From positions 2,294,001 through 2,358,000 of the forward strand of contig CBDIIA010000003.1 of assembly GCA_965279475.1 (NCBI GenBank): a DNA stretch of 64,000 nucleotides, read 5' to 3'. Position 1 is the first letter of the stretch. The number at the start of each line of letters is the position of its first letter. Source of the DNA: Pseudorhodoferax sp965279475 (GTDB lineage Bacteria > Pseudomonadota > Gammaproteobacteria > Burkholderiales > Burkholderiaceae_C). A program made the translations under genes and the position numbers. Shown here piece by piece: positions 1 through 8,693 of the stretch. The notes under the pieces were generated by a model. It saw nothing but the letters and a program-made list of their open reading frames with translations, made no database searches and was not told the DNA's origin.

Positions 1-1509
1 TTCTCGGTGGCGCGCGCCGCCGGCCCGAACGCGGCGCAGGTGTTTACCCGCGCCAGCCGCGAGCCGCTGACCCGCGGCATCCCGGGCCTGTACACGCGCG
101 ACGGCTACCAGAAGGCGTTCCAGCCCGCGCTGTCGAAGGCGGCGGCGCAACTGGCATCCGAGGAATCGTGGGTACTCGGCGTGCCCGACAGCCCCGGCCG
201 GCTGCAGCAGATCGCCGCCAGCAGCGAGCTGCTGGACCGCGTGCGGCGGCTCTACCTGCAGGACTACGTGAAACGCTGGGAGGCCTATCTCGCGGACGTG
301 AAAGTGCTGCGCTCCGATGACCTGTCGCGCAACGTCGAGGTGGCGCGCCTGCTGGCCGCGGTCGACTCGCCGCTGACCGCGTTCCAGCGCGAGGTGACGG
401 CCGAGACCACGCTGGTGCCGGCCGCGCCGAAGGGCAAGGTCGAGTCCGCACTCGCCGGCGCCGTCGACAAGGCCAAGGCCGCGCGCGAGGAGATGGAGCG
501 CCTGGCCGGCAACCAGCCCTCGGCCACCGCCAGCCTGGCCGGCCAGCCGATCGAGCGCATCGTCGACGACCGCTTCAGCGCCTACCGGCGCATGTTCCAG
601 GGGCAGCCCGCGCCGATCGAGGAGCAGCAGAAACTCTTCAACGAGGTGTTCGTGCAACTGGCCGCGATCGACGCGGCACAGAAGAGCAAGTCGCCCCCGC
701 CCGCCGGTGGCGGTGGCGAGCGGCTCAAGGCATCGGCCGCGCAGCAGCCCGATGTGGTGCGGGCCGTGGTCGAGTCGCTGGTGGACGCGGGCGCCAAGCG
801 CGGCCGGGCGATCGAGAGCGAGGTGCTGACCTCCGAGCTCAAGCCGATCACCGACTTCTGCCTGCGCAGCATCACCAACCGCTACCCGTTCTCGGCCGGC
901 TCGCGGGCCGACGTGCTGCCCGACGACTTCGGCCAGCTGTTCGGCGCCGGCGGCATGCTCGACGAGTTCTACCAGCGTAGGCTGGCCACGCTGGTGGACA
1001 CCGGCAAACCCACCTGGGTCTACAAGCCGCTGGCCGACGGCAGCGCACCGGCCTCGCCGGCGGCGCTGGCCGAGTTCCAGCGCGCCGCGCGCATCAAGGA
1101 GGCGTTCTTCCGCTCCGGCGGCAAGAGCCCGGCCTTCAAGCTCGACCTGAAGCTGGTCGAGCTGAGCGACGGCCTGAAGGAGCTGACGCTCGACGTCGAC
1201 GGCCAGGCGCTGAAGTTCGTGGCCGGCACCAGCACCACGGCCACCATCGCCTGGCCCAGCCAGCGGGTGGCGTCCGAGCTGAAGCTGACCACCGTGCCGG
1301 CCACGACGCCGGTGACGTTCGAGGGGCCCTGGGCGCTGTTCCGCCTGTTCGACCGCTTCGACGCCCAGCCGTCGAGCCAGCCCGAGAAGTTCACCGTGCT
1401 GCTGAACCTGGACGGCAAGCGCGCCAAGCTCGACGTGACGGCCAACAGCGTGCTGAACCCGTTCCGGCTGCGCGAGATCAAGCAGTTCCGTTGCCCCGGG
1501 GCGTTATGA
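1..1509 (+). CDS. tssM: Type VI secretion system membrane subunit TssM (IcmF family), C-terminal part
   Basis: TssM is the inner-membrane/periplasmic stalk of the T6SS membrane complex (TssJLM). The frame is open at base 1, so the N-terminal cytoplasmic and membrane parts lie outside the window; about 502 codons remain. The visible part carries the helical IcmF-related region near the left edge (LLAAVDSPLTAFQREV, typical SPL motif) and the beta-rich TssM C-terminal domain ending GPWALFRLFDRF ... NPFRLREIKQFRCPGAL, matching the usual NPF...L..F.CP end of the family. It ends in TGA at 1507-1509, after which a dispersed repeat begins at once, then tagF. Identification rests on these C-terminal motifs and the neighbours. 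Confidence 0.88.
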   Translation, partial: FSVARAAGPNAAQVFTRASREPLTRGIPGLYTRDGYQKAFQPALSKAAAQLASEESWVLGVPDSPGRLQQIAASSELLDRVRRLYLQDYVKRWEAYLADVKVLRSDDLSRNVEVARLLAAVDSPLTAFQREVTAETTLVPAAPKGKVESALAGAVDKAKAAREEMERLAGNQPSATASLAGQPIERIVDDRFSAYRRMFQGQPAPIEEQQKLFNEVFVQLAAIDAAQKSKSPPPAGGGGERLKASAAQQPDVVRAVVESLVDAGAKRGRAIESEVLTSELKPITDFCLRSITNRYPFSAGSRADVLPDDFGQLFGAGGMLDEFYQRRLATLVDTGKPTWVYKPLADGSAPASPAALAEFQRAARIKEAFFRSGGKSPAFKLDLKLVELSDGLKELTLDVDGQALKFVAGTSTTATIAWPSQRVASELKLTTVPATTPVTFEGPWALFRLFDRFDAQPSSQPEKFTVLLNLDGKRAKLDVTANSVLNPFRLREIKQFRCPGAL

Positions 1510-1606
1510 CGCCCACCCCCGTCTCTTGCGCACTGCGTGTCGCCGAATCCCCCCTCGAGGGGGCGCACCCAGCGGCCCGGCAAAGCCGGTTCTGCGGGTA
1601 CTTGCG
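1510..1606 (+). repeat. Dispersed intercistronic repeat, copy A
   Basis: About 97 bases starting directly after the tssM stop codon. Shared parts with the other copies: a GTCT..GCGCACTGCGTGTCGC block, a central C-run/G-run palindrome (here CCCCCTCGAGGGGG at 1550-1563), then a second hairpin CCGGCAAAGCCGG and a GTTCTGCGG tail. This is the most divergent of the four clear copies. It separates tssM from tagF, which are transcribed in the same direction. Confidence 0.75.
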
Positions 1607-1650
1607 AACAGGCAGCGCGGCGATGCGCGCGTTCATGGTGGAGCACTGAG

Positions 1651-2349
1651 GTGGAAGCCCCAGGCTGGCACGGCAAGCTGCCGACGCTGGGCGACTTCGC
1701 GTCGCGGCGGCTCGACGCGGACTTCATCGAGGTCTGGGACACGTGGCTCGCCGAAGGCATCGCGTCGCTGCAGCAGGCCGACGCGACGGGTTGGCTGCAG
1801 GCCTACCTGGACAGCCCGAGCTGGCGTTTCCTGCTGATGCCCGGCGTGCTGCAGGGCGAGCTCGGCCGCCAGGCCTGGGCCGGCGTGCTGATGCCGTCGG
1901 TCGACCGGGTGGGCCGCTACTTTCCGTTCACCGTCGCGCAGCCGCTGCCGGCCCTGCCCGTCGACGCGCAGGACAACCGGCAGCTGTCGAACTGGATCGA
2001 CCGGCTCGACGACATCGCGGTCGACGCGCTCTACGACGACTGGACCGTCGAGCGGCTGGAGCAGGCGCTGCTGGCCGAACCCGTGCCCGCGTTCGGCCAG
2101 CGCGCCGCGCTGCCGCCGGTCGCGCCGGGCGGCCCGCTGCAGGTCGACACCGTCGCCGCGTCGCATGTCGAGGGGCTGTCGGAACTGCTGGTCGGGCGCG
2201 CGCTCGGCGCCTTTGCGCCGCAGGCCCACGGCACGGCGCTGTGGCTGGGCAGTGCCAAGGAGGACCAGCGCCGCATCGTCACCTCGCGCGGCCTGCCGCA
2301 GGGCCGGCATTTCGCCGCCCTGCTCGGCGCGCAGACGACCGGGGCCTGA
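1651..2349 (+). CDS. tagF: Type VI secretion-associated protein TagF (ImpM/SciT family)
   Basis: About 232 residues. The N-terminal half is a TagF_N/ImpM domain (start VEAPGWHGKLPTLGDFASRR, then SWRFLLMPGVL and a GVLMPSVDRVGRYFPFTVAQ block). In Pseudomonas aeruginosa TagF represses T6SS activity posttranslationally, in parallel with the PpkA/PppA phosphorylation pathway. I chose the GTG at 1651 because GGAG (1640-1643) sits 7 bases upstream and the family motif begins directly after it; the in-frame opening further upstream at 1537 would translate the dispersed repeat. The gene lies between tssM and a caspase/kinase pair, which fits a T6SS regulatory role. Confidence 0.85.
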   Translation: MEAPGWHGKLPTLGDFASRRLDADFIEVWDTWLAEGIASLQQADATGWLQAYLDSPSWRFLLMPGVLQGELGRQAWAGVLMPSVDRVGRYFPFTVAQPLPALPVDAQDNRQLSNWIDRLDDIAVDALYDDWTVERLEQALLAEPVPAFGQRAALPPVAPGGPLQVDTVAASHVEGLSELLVGRALGAFAPQAHGTALWLGSAKEDQRRIVTSRGLPQGRHFAALLGAQTTGA

Positions 2350-2397
2350 GACCGCCGGCACCGCCAACCCATTTGCGCAAAATCAAGCACAAATTGA

Positions 2398-2419
2398 CGC
2401 CGTGTTGGCGCTTTTTTTT
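2398..2419 (+). terminator. Weak intrinsic terminator candidate after tagF
   Basis: A 4-bp stem CGCC/GGCG with loop GTGTT (2398-2410) is followed by C and eight T residues (2412-2419). The stem is short, so termination would be weak; it lies between tagF and the caspase gene. Confidence 0.35.
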
Positions 2420-2462
2420 GTGACAGTGGCCCATTGTGTAACGTTGTCTGTTAAAAATCGGC

Positions 2463-4295
2463 ATGGTCCGGACCTGCCGTCTTCTGCTGGTGATGGCGCT
2501 GCTGTGCGCGGCGTCGCTGCACGTGCAGGCCAAGCGCATCGCGCTGGTGATCGGCAACGACAACTACGCCTCGGTGGCCCGGCTGCAGAAGGCCGGCAAC
2601 GACGCCGTGGCGATCTCGACCGAGCTGCGTGCCGCGGGCTTCGAGGTGCTGCTGCACCGTGACCTGGACTACCGCAGCATGGTCAAGGCCGTCGACACGC
2701 TGGTCACCCACATCACCGGTGGCGACGAGGTTGTGTTCTTCTTCGCCGGCCACGGCGTGCAGATGAAGAGCGGCAGCTACCTGCTGCCGGTCGACATCGA
2801 GGCCACCAGCGAAACCGAGGTCGAGAAGACCTCGTACGCGCTGAACGACCTGATGGAGCAGCTGGGCCAGGCCAAGGCGGCGTTCAGCCTGGTGATGATC
2901 GACGCCTGCCGCGACAACCCGCTGAAGTCGCGCGGCCGCAATGTCGGTGGCACGCGCGGGCTCAATCCGCCCGACCCGCCGAAGGGCCAGATGATCGTCT
3001 ACTCGGCCAGCCGCGGCCAGCAGGCGCTGGACCGGCTGAGCGAGAACGACCGCAACCCCAACGGCGTGTTCACGCGCGAGTTCGTCAGCCGCATGCGCAA
3101 GCCGGGTGTGCGGGTCGAAGACCTGGTCCGCGAAGTGCAGGATGCCGTGGAGACGCTGGCCCGCTCGGTCAGCTACGAGCAGCGGCCGGCGCTCTACAAC
3201 GAGTCGCGTGGCAGCTTCTACTTCTTCGGCCCGGTCACGCTGCAGGCGGCGCCGGCCCGTCCCGCCGGCCCCACCGAGGCCGACCGCGAAGACCGGTTCT
3301 GGGAAGACACCAAGACCGCCGGCAACCGCGAAGGCTTCGAGGCTTACCTCGAGATCTACCCCAAGGGCCGCTACGCCAGCCTGGCGCGCGCCAACATCAG
3401 CCGGCTGGGCGGCGTGCCGAGCGGCGCCCTGGCCTCGGCCCCGGCGGCTGCACCCGCACAGGCCAGCCGGGCGCGCGCCGCGGACGAGGCCGCGAAGCCC
3501 GCCGACCCGCCGGCCGCTGCCGGTACCACGGCCACTGCACCGGCCGCCGCATTATCGACCGCCCGCATCACCCTGCCCAACGGCGACCAGTACGAGGGCG
3601 AACGCGTCGGCCTGGTGCGGTCGGGGCGAGGGCTGTACCTGTTCGCCAACGGCGACCGCTACGAAGGCCAGTTCGCAGACAACCTGTTCAACGGCGAAGG
3701 CGTGCTGACCCAGGCCAACGGCGACCGCTACGTGGGCCACTTCACCGCCAGCCAGCCCGATGGCAAGGGCACGCAGCACTTCCAGTCGGGCGACGTCTAC
3801 GAGGGCGACTTCCAGCGGGGCATCAAGCAAGGTCAAGGGGTGTTCCGCTTCGCCAATGGTGACCGCTACGAAGGGCCGTTCGACCACAACCTGTTCAGCG
3901 GGCGCGGCAAGCTGACGTTCGCCAACGGCGACCGCTACGAGGGCGAGTTCCGGAACCACCTGCGCGAAGGCGTCGGCGTGCTGCGTTTTGCCAGCGGGGA
4001 CCGCTACGAGGGCACGTTCGTGCAGGGCACGCAATCGGGTACCGGCACCTATTTCTACGCCAGCGGCGATCGTTACGAAGGTGCTTTCGCCAAGGGCTCG
4101 CCTTCGGGCACGGGCGTCTACTTCTACGCCAACGGCGACAAGTACACCGGCAGTTTCGATGCCGGCCTGCGCCATGGCAAGGGCACCTATCTCTACGCCA
4201 ACGGCCAGTCGCGCGAATTCGAGTTCGAGAAGGGCGAGGAACGCACGGCCTCTACCGGCGGCGGCGCGGCCCCCGCGGCCGGCACCGGTTCGTGA
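2463..4295 (+). CDS. Secreted caspase-like (peptidase C14) protein with nine C-terminal MORN repeats
   Basis: 610 residues. Residues 1-23 form a signal peptide ending in VQA, so the protein is exported. Residues 24-250 are a caspase/metacaspase domain: the catalytic His is H97 (FFFAGHGVQ) and the catalytic Cys is C149 (MIDACRDNP). An Ala/Pro-rich linker (about 310-365) leads to nine MORN repeats of about 23 residues (GDxYEGxF ... GxGxxxFANGDRYEG), residues 370-590, ending in a charged tail. Caspase-fold bacterial proteases cleave after basic residues in characterised cases; the MORN sheet usually binds lipid or protein. The next gene, a Ser/Thr kinase, starts inside this stop codon (GTGA, 4292-4295), so the two are likely coupled. 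Its location beside tssM and tagF suggests a T6SS-linked role, but target and activity are not known from sequence. Confidence 0.82.
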   Translation: MVRTCRLLLVMALLCAASLHVQAKRIALVIGNDNYASVARLQKAGNDAVAISTELRAAGFEVLLHRDLDYRSMVKAVDTLVTHITGGDEVVFFFAGHGVQMKSGSYLLPVDIEATSETEVEKTSYALNDLMEQLGQAKAAFSLVMIDACRDNPLKSRGRNVGGTRGLNPPDPPKGQMIVYSASRGQQALDRLSENDRNPNGVFTREFVSRMRKPGVRVEDLVREVQDAVETLARSVSYEQRPALYNESRGSFYFFGPVTLQAAPARPAGPTEADREDRFWEDTKTAGNREGFEAYLEIYPKGRYASLARANISRLGGVPSGALASAPAAAPAQASRARAADEAAKPADPPAAAGTTATAPAAALSTARITLPNGDQYEGERVGLVRSGRGLYLFANGDRYEGQFADNLFNGEGVLTQANGDRYVGHFTASQPDGKGTQHFQSGDVYEGDFQRGIKQGQGVFRFANGDRYEGPFDHNLFSGRGKLTFANGDRYEGEFRNHLREGVGVLRFASGDRYEGTFVQGTQSGTGTYFYASGDRYEGAFAKGSPSGTGVYFYANGDKYTGSFDAGLRHGKGTYLYANGQSREFEFEKGEERTASTGGGAAPAAGTGS

Positions 4296-6190
4296 GCTTG
4301 CCACCCGAGCGCGCGATACCCGCGCCGCCCATGGATACGCCCTCTTCCGCCGACCCGGGCGTGCCCGACGACGACCGCACGGTGATCGCGTCCACGCAGC
4401 GCATCGCGCCGCCGGAACCACCGCTGGAAGCGCCGCAGCAGCAGACCCACGAGCCCGTCGCGCTGCCGCCCGAGCTGCCGGTCGGCACCCGGCTGGGCGA
4501 GTTCGAGATCACGGCGATGGTGGGCATCGGCGGCTTCGGCATCGTCTACCGGGCCATCGACCATTCGCTGGGCCGCGAGGTGGCGCTGAAGGAGTACCTG
4601 CCGACCTCGCTGGCCTCGCGCAACCGCCAGCAGGGCGTCACTGTGACCGCGGCCCGGTACCGCGATTCGTTCCAGCTCGGCCTGCGCAGCTTCGTCAACG
4701 AAGCCAAGATCCTGGCCAAGTTCGACCACCCGTCGCTGGCCAAGGTGCACCGCTTCTGGGAGGCCAACGGCACGGCCTACATGGCGATGACCTTCTACCA
4801 CGGCCGCACGCTGCGCCAGGCGCTGGAAGCGATGCCGGGGCACGCGCCGATGGAGTGGCTGCGGCAGCTGCTCGGCAACCTGCTCGACGCGCTCGAGATC
4901 CTGCACCGCGACAACTACCTGCACCGCGACGTGGCACCCGACAACATCCTGCTGCTGGAGAGCGGCCGGCCGATCCTGCTCGACCTGGGCGCGGCGCGGC
5001 TGGTGCTGCAGGACAGCCAGCAGGCGCTGACGGTGATCCTGAAGCCCGGCTACGCACCGCCCGAGCAGTACGCCGCCGGCCCGTCGATGCAGCAGGGCCC
5101 GTGGACCGATCTTTACGCGCTGGCGGCCGTGGCCTACTACGCGATCACCGGCAAGTCACCGATGCCGTCGATCGGGCGCATGGTGCACGACGGCCTGACG
5201 CCGCTGGGCACGCTGGCGCCGGCAGGCTACGACGCCGCGTTCCTGGAAGCCATCGACAGGGCGCTGTCGATCCAGCCTGCGCAGCGGCCGCAGAACGCGG
5301 CCGAGATGCGCAGCGCGCTCGGCCTCGATGCGGCCCGGGCGCACGACGGTCCGCCTGTGTTCGCGACGCTCCAGCCGTCTGCGCCGGTGGCGGCGGAGGT
5401 TGCAGTGGCGGCCACCGAGATCGTGTCGCCTCCGCCGTCGCCAGGAGCCCGGGCGGCAGCCGGCGAGGACAAGCGCAGCGGCAAGGGCAAGTGGATCGCG
5501 GCGGCCGTGGGTGCGGTCGTTGTGGGAGCGGTCGCCATCGGCCTGGCCGGTCGCCAGGCCCCGCCGCCGGCGCCCGTGGCGGGGCCGTCGGCTCCCGCCC
5601 CCGCTCCAGCGCCCACCGTCGCTGCTGTGCCTGCAGAGCCGCCGACGGCGCCGTCCGCGCCCGCTGCACCCTCTCCTGCTCCGGACCCGCGGCAGATCCT
5701 GCAGCAGATCCATGCGCAGCGCGATGCGGCGCACGCGGTGGCGGTCACGCTCGACCAGGCGAGCGTGCAGGTCGGCAAGGACAACCTGCGTTTCCGCATC
5801 AAGTCATCGAAGCCCGGCTACGTCTACATCCTGATGGTGGGCACCGACAGCGCGCACTTCAACCTGCTGTTCCCCAACGGGATCGACCAGAACAACCGCA
5901 TCCTGGGCGGGCAGGAGCTGAAGCTTCCGCGTCCGAGCTGGGCGCTGACGGCCGATGGTCCGCCGGGCACGGACAGCTTCGTCGCCATCGTGTCGGACCA
6001 GCCCCGCGACTTCGGCGCCGCCGGCCTGCGCAAGGTCGATGCCTTCGCCGAATTCGTTCTGCCGCTGCCCGGCTCCGCACCGGCTGCCGGCGCGGCAACG
6101 CCCTATGCCGGCACACCGGTCTGCGCCGGCACACAGGGCTGCTCGGCCGCCTACGGCGCGGCGCTGTTCGAGATCGAGGAAAAGAAGTAG
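4292..6190 (+). CDS. ppkA: Membrane Ser/Thr protein kinase, PpkA-like, with periplasmic DUF4384 domain
   Basis: 632 residues from the GTG that overlaps the previous stop; an ATG at 4331 is an alternative start. Kinase domain about 66-345: glycine loop VGIGGFGIVYRA, ATP lysine K100 (VALKEYLP), Glu 137, catalytic H211-R212-D213 with N218, and D231 in DLGAAR (DLG in place of DFG). A single transmembrane segment follows at about 401-420 (WIAAAVGAVVVGAVAIGLAG), then a Pro/Ala linker and a C-terminal DUF4384 domain (about 495-610, LRFRIKSSKPGYVYILMVG ... LFPNG). This kinase-TM-periplasmic sensor layout is like T6SS PpkA, which phosphorylates Fha1 to activate secretion. No Fha or PppA phosphatase gene lies inside the window. 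Substrate is inferred, not shown. Confidence 0.82.
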   Translation: MSLPPERAIPAPPMDTPSSADPGVPDDDRTVIASTQRIAPPEPPLEAPQQQTHEPVALPPELPVGTRLGEFEITAMVGIGGFGIVYRAIDHSLGREVALKEYLPTSLASRNRQQGVTVTAARYRDSFQLGLRSFVNEAKILAKFDHPSLAKVHRFWEANGTAYMAMTFYHGRTLRQALEAMPGHAPMEWLRQLLGNLLDALEILHRDNYLHRDVAPDNILLLESGRPILLDLGAARLVLQDSQQALTVILKPGYAPPEQYAAGPSMQQGPWTDLYALAAVAYYAITGKSPMPSIGRMVHDGLTPLGTLAPAGYDAAFLEAIDRALSIQPAQRPQNAAEMRSALGLDAARAHDGPPVFATLQPSAPVAAEVAVAATEIVSPPPSPGARAAAGEDKRSGKGKWIAAAVGAVVVGAVAIGLAGRQAPPPAPVAGPSAPAPAPAPTVAAVPAEPPTAPSAPAAPSPAPDPRQILQQIHAQRDAAHAVAVTLDQASVQVGKDNLRFRIKSSKPGYVYILMVGTDSAHFNLLFPNGIDQNNRILGGQELKLPRPSWALTADGPPGTDSFVAIVSDQPRDFGAAGLRKVDAFAEFVLPLPGSAPAAGAATPYAGTPVCAGTQGCSAAYGAALFEIEEKK

Positions 6191-6230
6191 CCTGTGCGGG
6201 CGCCGTGACGGCCTTGCTGCGCCGGACCGT

Positions 6231-6800
6231 CTACTCGGTCAGCGTCTTGACCGTGACGCGACGGTTCTCCGGCGCGAACGGGTTGCTGTGGTTCAGCAGC
6301 TCGCTCTGTCCCTTGCCGACGGGCTGCAGCCGGCTGCGCTCGATGCCCTGCTTGTCGGCCAGGTAGGCGACGACGCTCTCGGCCCGGCGCTGCGACAGCT
6401 TGAGGTTGAAGTCGTCGCCGCCGCGTGGATCGGCGTGGCCTTCGATCGCGAACTTGAAGGTCGCGAGCCGATCGGACTTCAGCGCGGCGCCGAGGGTGTC
6501 GAGGCCTTGTTTGGCTTCGGGCGTGAGCTCGTCCGAATTGGTCATGAACGTGATCAGCATCGAGGCCGCCGGCTGGCGCGGCTTCTCGGCCGGCGTGCCG
6601 GCCTGCTTGGTGACCCGCAGCGAGCGGGTCAGCACCGGTGCCGGCGGCGGCTCCAGCGCCTCGATCAGCGCGGACGAGTTCAGCTCGCTGCCCTTGAACA
6701 CTTTGTCGGCCTGCGCCCAGGCGCTGAGCGCTGGCAGGGCCAGTGCGGCGCAGAGCAGCAGCAGCCTGGCGGCGCGTGGTTGGAGGATGGTGGTTGGCAT
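6231..6800 (-). CDS. OmpA-family protein with signal peptide
   Basis: 189 residues. Residues 1-30 are a signal peptide ending ALSAWAQ. The C-terminal half is an OmpA/MotB peptidoglycan-binding domain (FMTNSDELTPEAKQGLDTL, FAIEGHADPRGGDDFNLKLS with the binding Asp, QRRAESVVAYL with the binding Arg, and NRRVTVKTL at the end). There is no lipobox, so it is probably periplasmic or outer-membrane associated. It converges with the kinase gene 40 bases away and may belong to the T6SS locus as a cell-wall anchor, though nothing in the sequence proves this. The region upstream of its start (6801-6884) holds no gene. Confidence 0.8.
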   Translation of the reverse strand: MPTTILQPRAARLLLLCAALALPALSAWAQADKVFKGSELNSSALIEALEPPPAPVLTRSLRVTKQAGTPAEKPRQPAASMLITFMTNSDELTPEAKQGLDTLGAALKSDRLATFKFAIEGHADPRGGDDFNLKLSQRRAESVVAYLADKQGIERSRLQPVGKGQSELLNHSNPFAPENRRVTVKTLTE

Positions 6801-6884
6801 GGCGAAGTCTCCCTGGCAGATGTGGCCACATTCTCTGGCGTTTCGGGCACGCCGTCACCTTCCGGCACGACCGATGGTCGGGCG

Positions 6885-7730
6885 TCACAACTTCTCGGTA
6901 TCGCCGAGCCGGGGCTGCCATTTCATCAGCCGCCGCTCGATGCGCCCGACGATGCCGTCGAGCAGCAGCGCGAACGCCGTCAGCACGACGATGCCGGCGA
7001 ACACGGTGTTGACGTCGAACGTGCCTTCGGCCTGCAGGATCAGGTAACCCACGCCGCGCGCCGACCCCAGGTACTCGCCGACGACCGCGCCGACGAAGGC
7101 CAGCCCCACCGACGTGTGCAGACTCGAGAACACCCAGCTGGTCGCGCTCGGCAGGTACACCGTGCGCAGCAGCTGGCGCCGGCTGGCACCCAGCATGCGG
7201 GCGTTGGCCAGCACCACCGGGCTGACCTCCTTCACGCCCTGGTAGACGTTGAAGAACACGACGAAGAACACCAGCGTGACCGCCAGCGCCACCTTGCTCC
7301 AGATGCCCAGACCCAGCCACAGCGAGAAGATCGGCGCCAGGATCACGCGCGGCATCGCATTGGCGGCCTTGAGGTACGGGTCGAGAATGGCGCTGGCGGT
7401 CGGGGCCAGCGCCAGCCACAGCCCGAACAGCAGGCCCAGCACGGTGCCGATGCCGAAGGCCAGCACCGTCTCGAGCAGGGTCACGCCGAGGTGGCGGTAG
7501 ATGTCGGCGTTGCCCGGCAGGCCTTCCGGAAACAGCGCGCTCGCGCCGAAGCCGAACGGCATGAACCAGCTCCAGACGCGGCCGGCCACCAGGATCGGCT
7601 CGCCCAGGAAAAAGGCGATCTGCTGGTTGCGCGACGCGAGGTGCCAGCCCACGAGGCACAGCGCCAGCAGACCCAGCTGCCATGCCCGCAGGTGGCGACC
7701 GGATGGCTTCAGCGCCTTGAACACACTCAT
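6885..7730 (-). CDS. ABC transporter permease, nitrate/sulfonate/taurine type (SsuC/TauC-like)
   Basis: 281 residues with about six membrane helices and the BPD_transp_1 domain; the EAA-type cytoplasmic loop is VLANARMLGASRRQLLRTVY. The start ATG (7728-7730) overlaps the ATPase stop by ATGA, so translation of the two is likely coupled; the open frame further upstream is out of frame with the ATPase gene and not coding. With the ATPase and binding protein it forms an importer for a small organic anion or pyrimidine-type substrate. The substrate cannot be told from sequence. Confidence 0.85.
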   Translation of the reverse strand: MSVFKALKPSGRHLRAWQLGLLALCLVGWHLASRNQQIAFFLGEPILVAGRVWSWFMPFGFGASALFPEGLPGNADIYRHLGVTLLETVLAFGIGTVLGLLFGLWLALAPTASAILDPYLKAANAMPRVILAPIFSLWLGLGIWSKVALAVTLVFFVVFFNVYQGVKEVSPVVLANARMLGASRRQLLRTVYLPSATSWVFSSLHTSVGLAFVGAVVGEYLGSARGVGYLILQAEGTFDVNTVFAGIVVLTAFALLLDGIVGRIERRLMKWQPRLGDTEKL

Positions 7731-8539
7731 GCCTTCGCCAGCTGCTGCGCGTAGCCCTTCAGCACTTCGTCGCGCAGCACCTCCCAGATCTGCGTGTGCA
7801 GCTCGACGAAGCGCGGCTGGTGGCGGGCTTCGGCCACGTCGCGCGGGCGCGGCAGGTCGATCATGAATTCGCCGATCGGGTGGGTGGCCGGTCCCGCCGA
7901 CAGCACGACGACGCGGTCGCTCATCGCGATCGCCTCGTCCAGGTCGTGGGTGATGAACAGCACGGCTTTCTTCTTCGATGCCCAGAGGGCCAGCACTTCG
8001 TTTTCCATCAGTTGCCGGGTCTGGATGTCGAGCGCCGAGAACGGTTCGTCCATCAGCACGATGTCGGGGTCGAGCGCCAGCACCTGGGCCAGCGCGGCCC
8101 GCTTGCGCATGCCGCCCGACAGCTGGTGCGGATACCGGTCGCCGAAGCCGCCCAGGCCCACGCGCTCGAGCCAGGCCTGCGCCTGCGTGCGGGCCGTGCC
8201 GTCGTCCACGCCGCGGTACTGCAGGCCGAGCATCACGTTGCCGATCGCGCTGCGCCACGGCATCAGCGCGTCGGACTGGAACATGTAGCCGGCCCGGCGG
8301 TTGAGGCCGGCCAGCACCTCGCCGAACACCCGCACTTCACCGGAGGAAGGTTCCAGCAGGCCGGCGCCGATGTTGAGCAAGGTCGACTTGCCGCAGCCGG
8401 TCGGCCCGACCACCGACACGAACTCGCCGGCCGCCACGCGCAACGTGGTGTCGGCCACAGCGGTGTAGCGCTGGCTGCCGGCGTCGCGTGCGCGAAAGGT
8501 GCAGCCGATGTTCAGCAGTTCGAGAGCGAAGTCAGGCAT
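7727..8539 (-). CDS. ABC transporter ATP-binding protein (SsuB/TauB-like)
   Basis: 270 residues. Walker A GPTGCGKST, Q-loop MFQSDALMPW, signature LSGGMRKRAALAQ, Walker B DIVLMDEPFSALD and the switch His in FITHDLDEA are all intact, so it should hydrolyse ATP. It belongs to the NrtD/SsuB/TauB class of importer ATPases. It sits between the permease (4-base overlap) and the binding-protein gene, from which it is separated by repeat copy B. Confidence 0.87.
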   Translation of the reverse strand: MPDFALELLNIGCTFRARDAGSQRYTAVADTTLRVAAGEFVSVVGPTGCGKSTLLNIGAGLLEPSSGEVRVFGEVLAGLNRRAGYMFQSDALMPWRSAIGNVMLGLQYRGVDDGTARTQAQAWLERVGLGGFGDRYPHQLSGGMRKRAALAQVLALDPDIVLMDEPFSALDIQTRQLMENEVLALWASKKKAVLFITHDLDEAIAMSDRVVVLSAGPATHPIGEFMIDLPRPRDVAEARHQPRFVELHTQIWEVLRDEVLKGYAQQLAKA

Positions 8540-8590
8540 CGATCGATCTTAGACCCACGTCCGCCATGCATCCGCACGGACTTCGCGCGT

Positions 8591-8690
8591 GAACACCGTG
8601 GAACTGGCTTTGCCAGGCCACTGGTGTTGCCCCCTTGCAAAGGGGGTTGGCGGAGTGACACGCAGTGCACGCAGACTGGGGGATGTCACA
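8591..8690 (-). repeat. Dispersed intercistronic repeat, copy B
   Basis: About 100 bases, read on the minus strand from just after the stop codon of the binding-protein gene (stop 8694-8696; repeat begins about 6 bases on). Contains the palindromic C5TTTGCAAG5 core (about 8630-8646), the CTGGCAAAGCCAG hairpin and the GTTCCACGGTGTTC tail. Nearly identical to copies C and D. It lies between two co-directional genes of one operon. Confidence 0.85.
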
Positions 8691-8693
8691 TCC

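Noticed and set aside
1537..1650. Upstream start for tagF
   Set aside because: It would translate repeat copy A; the GTG at 1651 has a ribosome-binding site and the family motif follows directly.
2394..2422. TTGACG as a -35 box before the caspase gene
   Set aside because: No acceptable -10 at 16-18 bases; the stretch is better read as the weak hairpin plus T-run.
3988..6366. A 792-codon open frame overlapping the caspase and kinase genes
   Set aside because: Out of frame with both; composition is Arg/Ala/Pro-rich without motifs.
7731..8258. N-terminal extension of the SsuC-like permease
   Set aside because: It lies inside the ATPase gene in a different frame; the ATG at 7730 overlaps the ATPase stop and matches family length.
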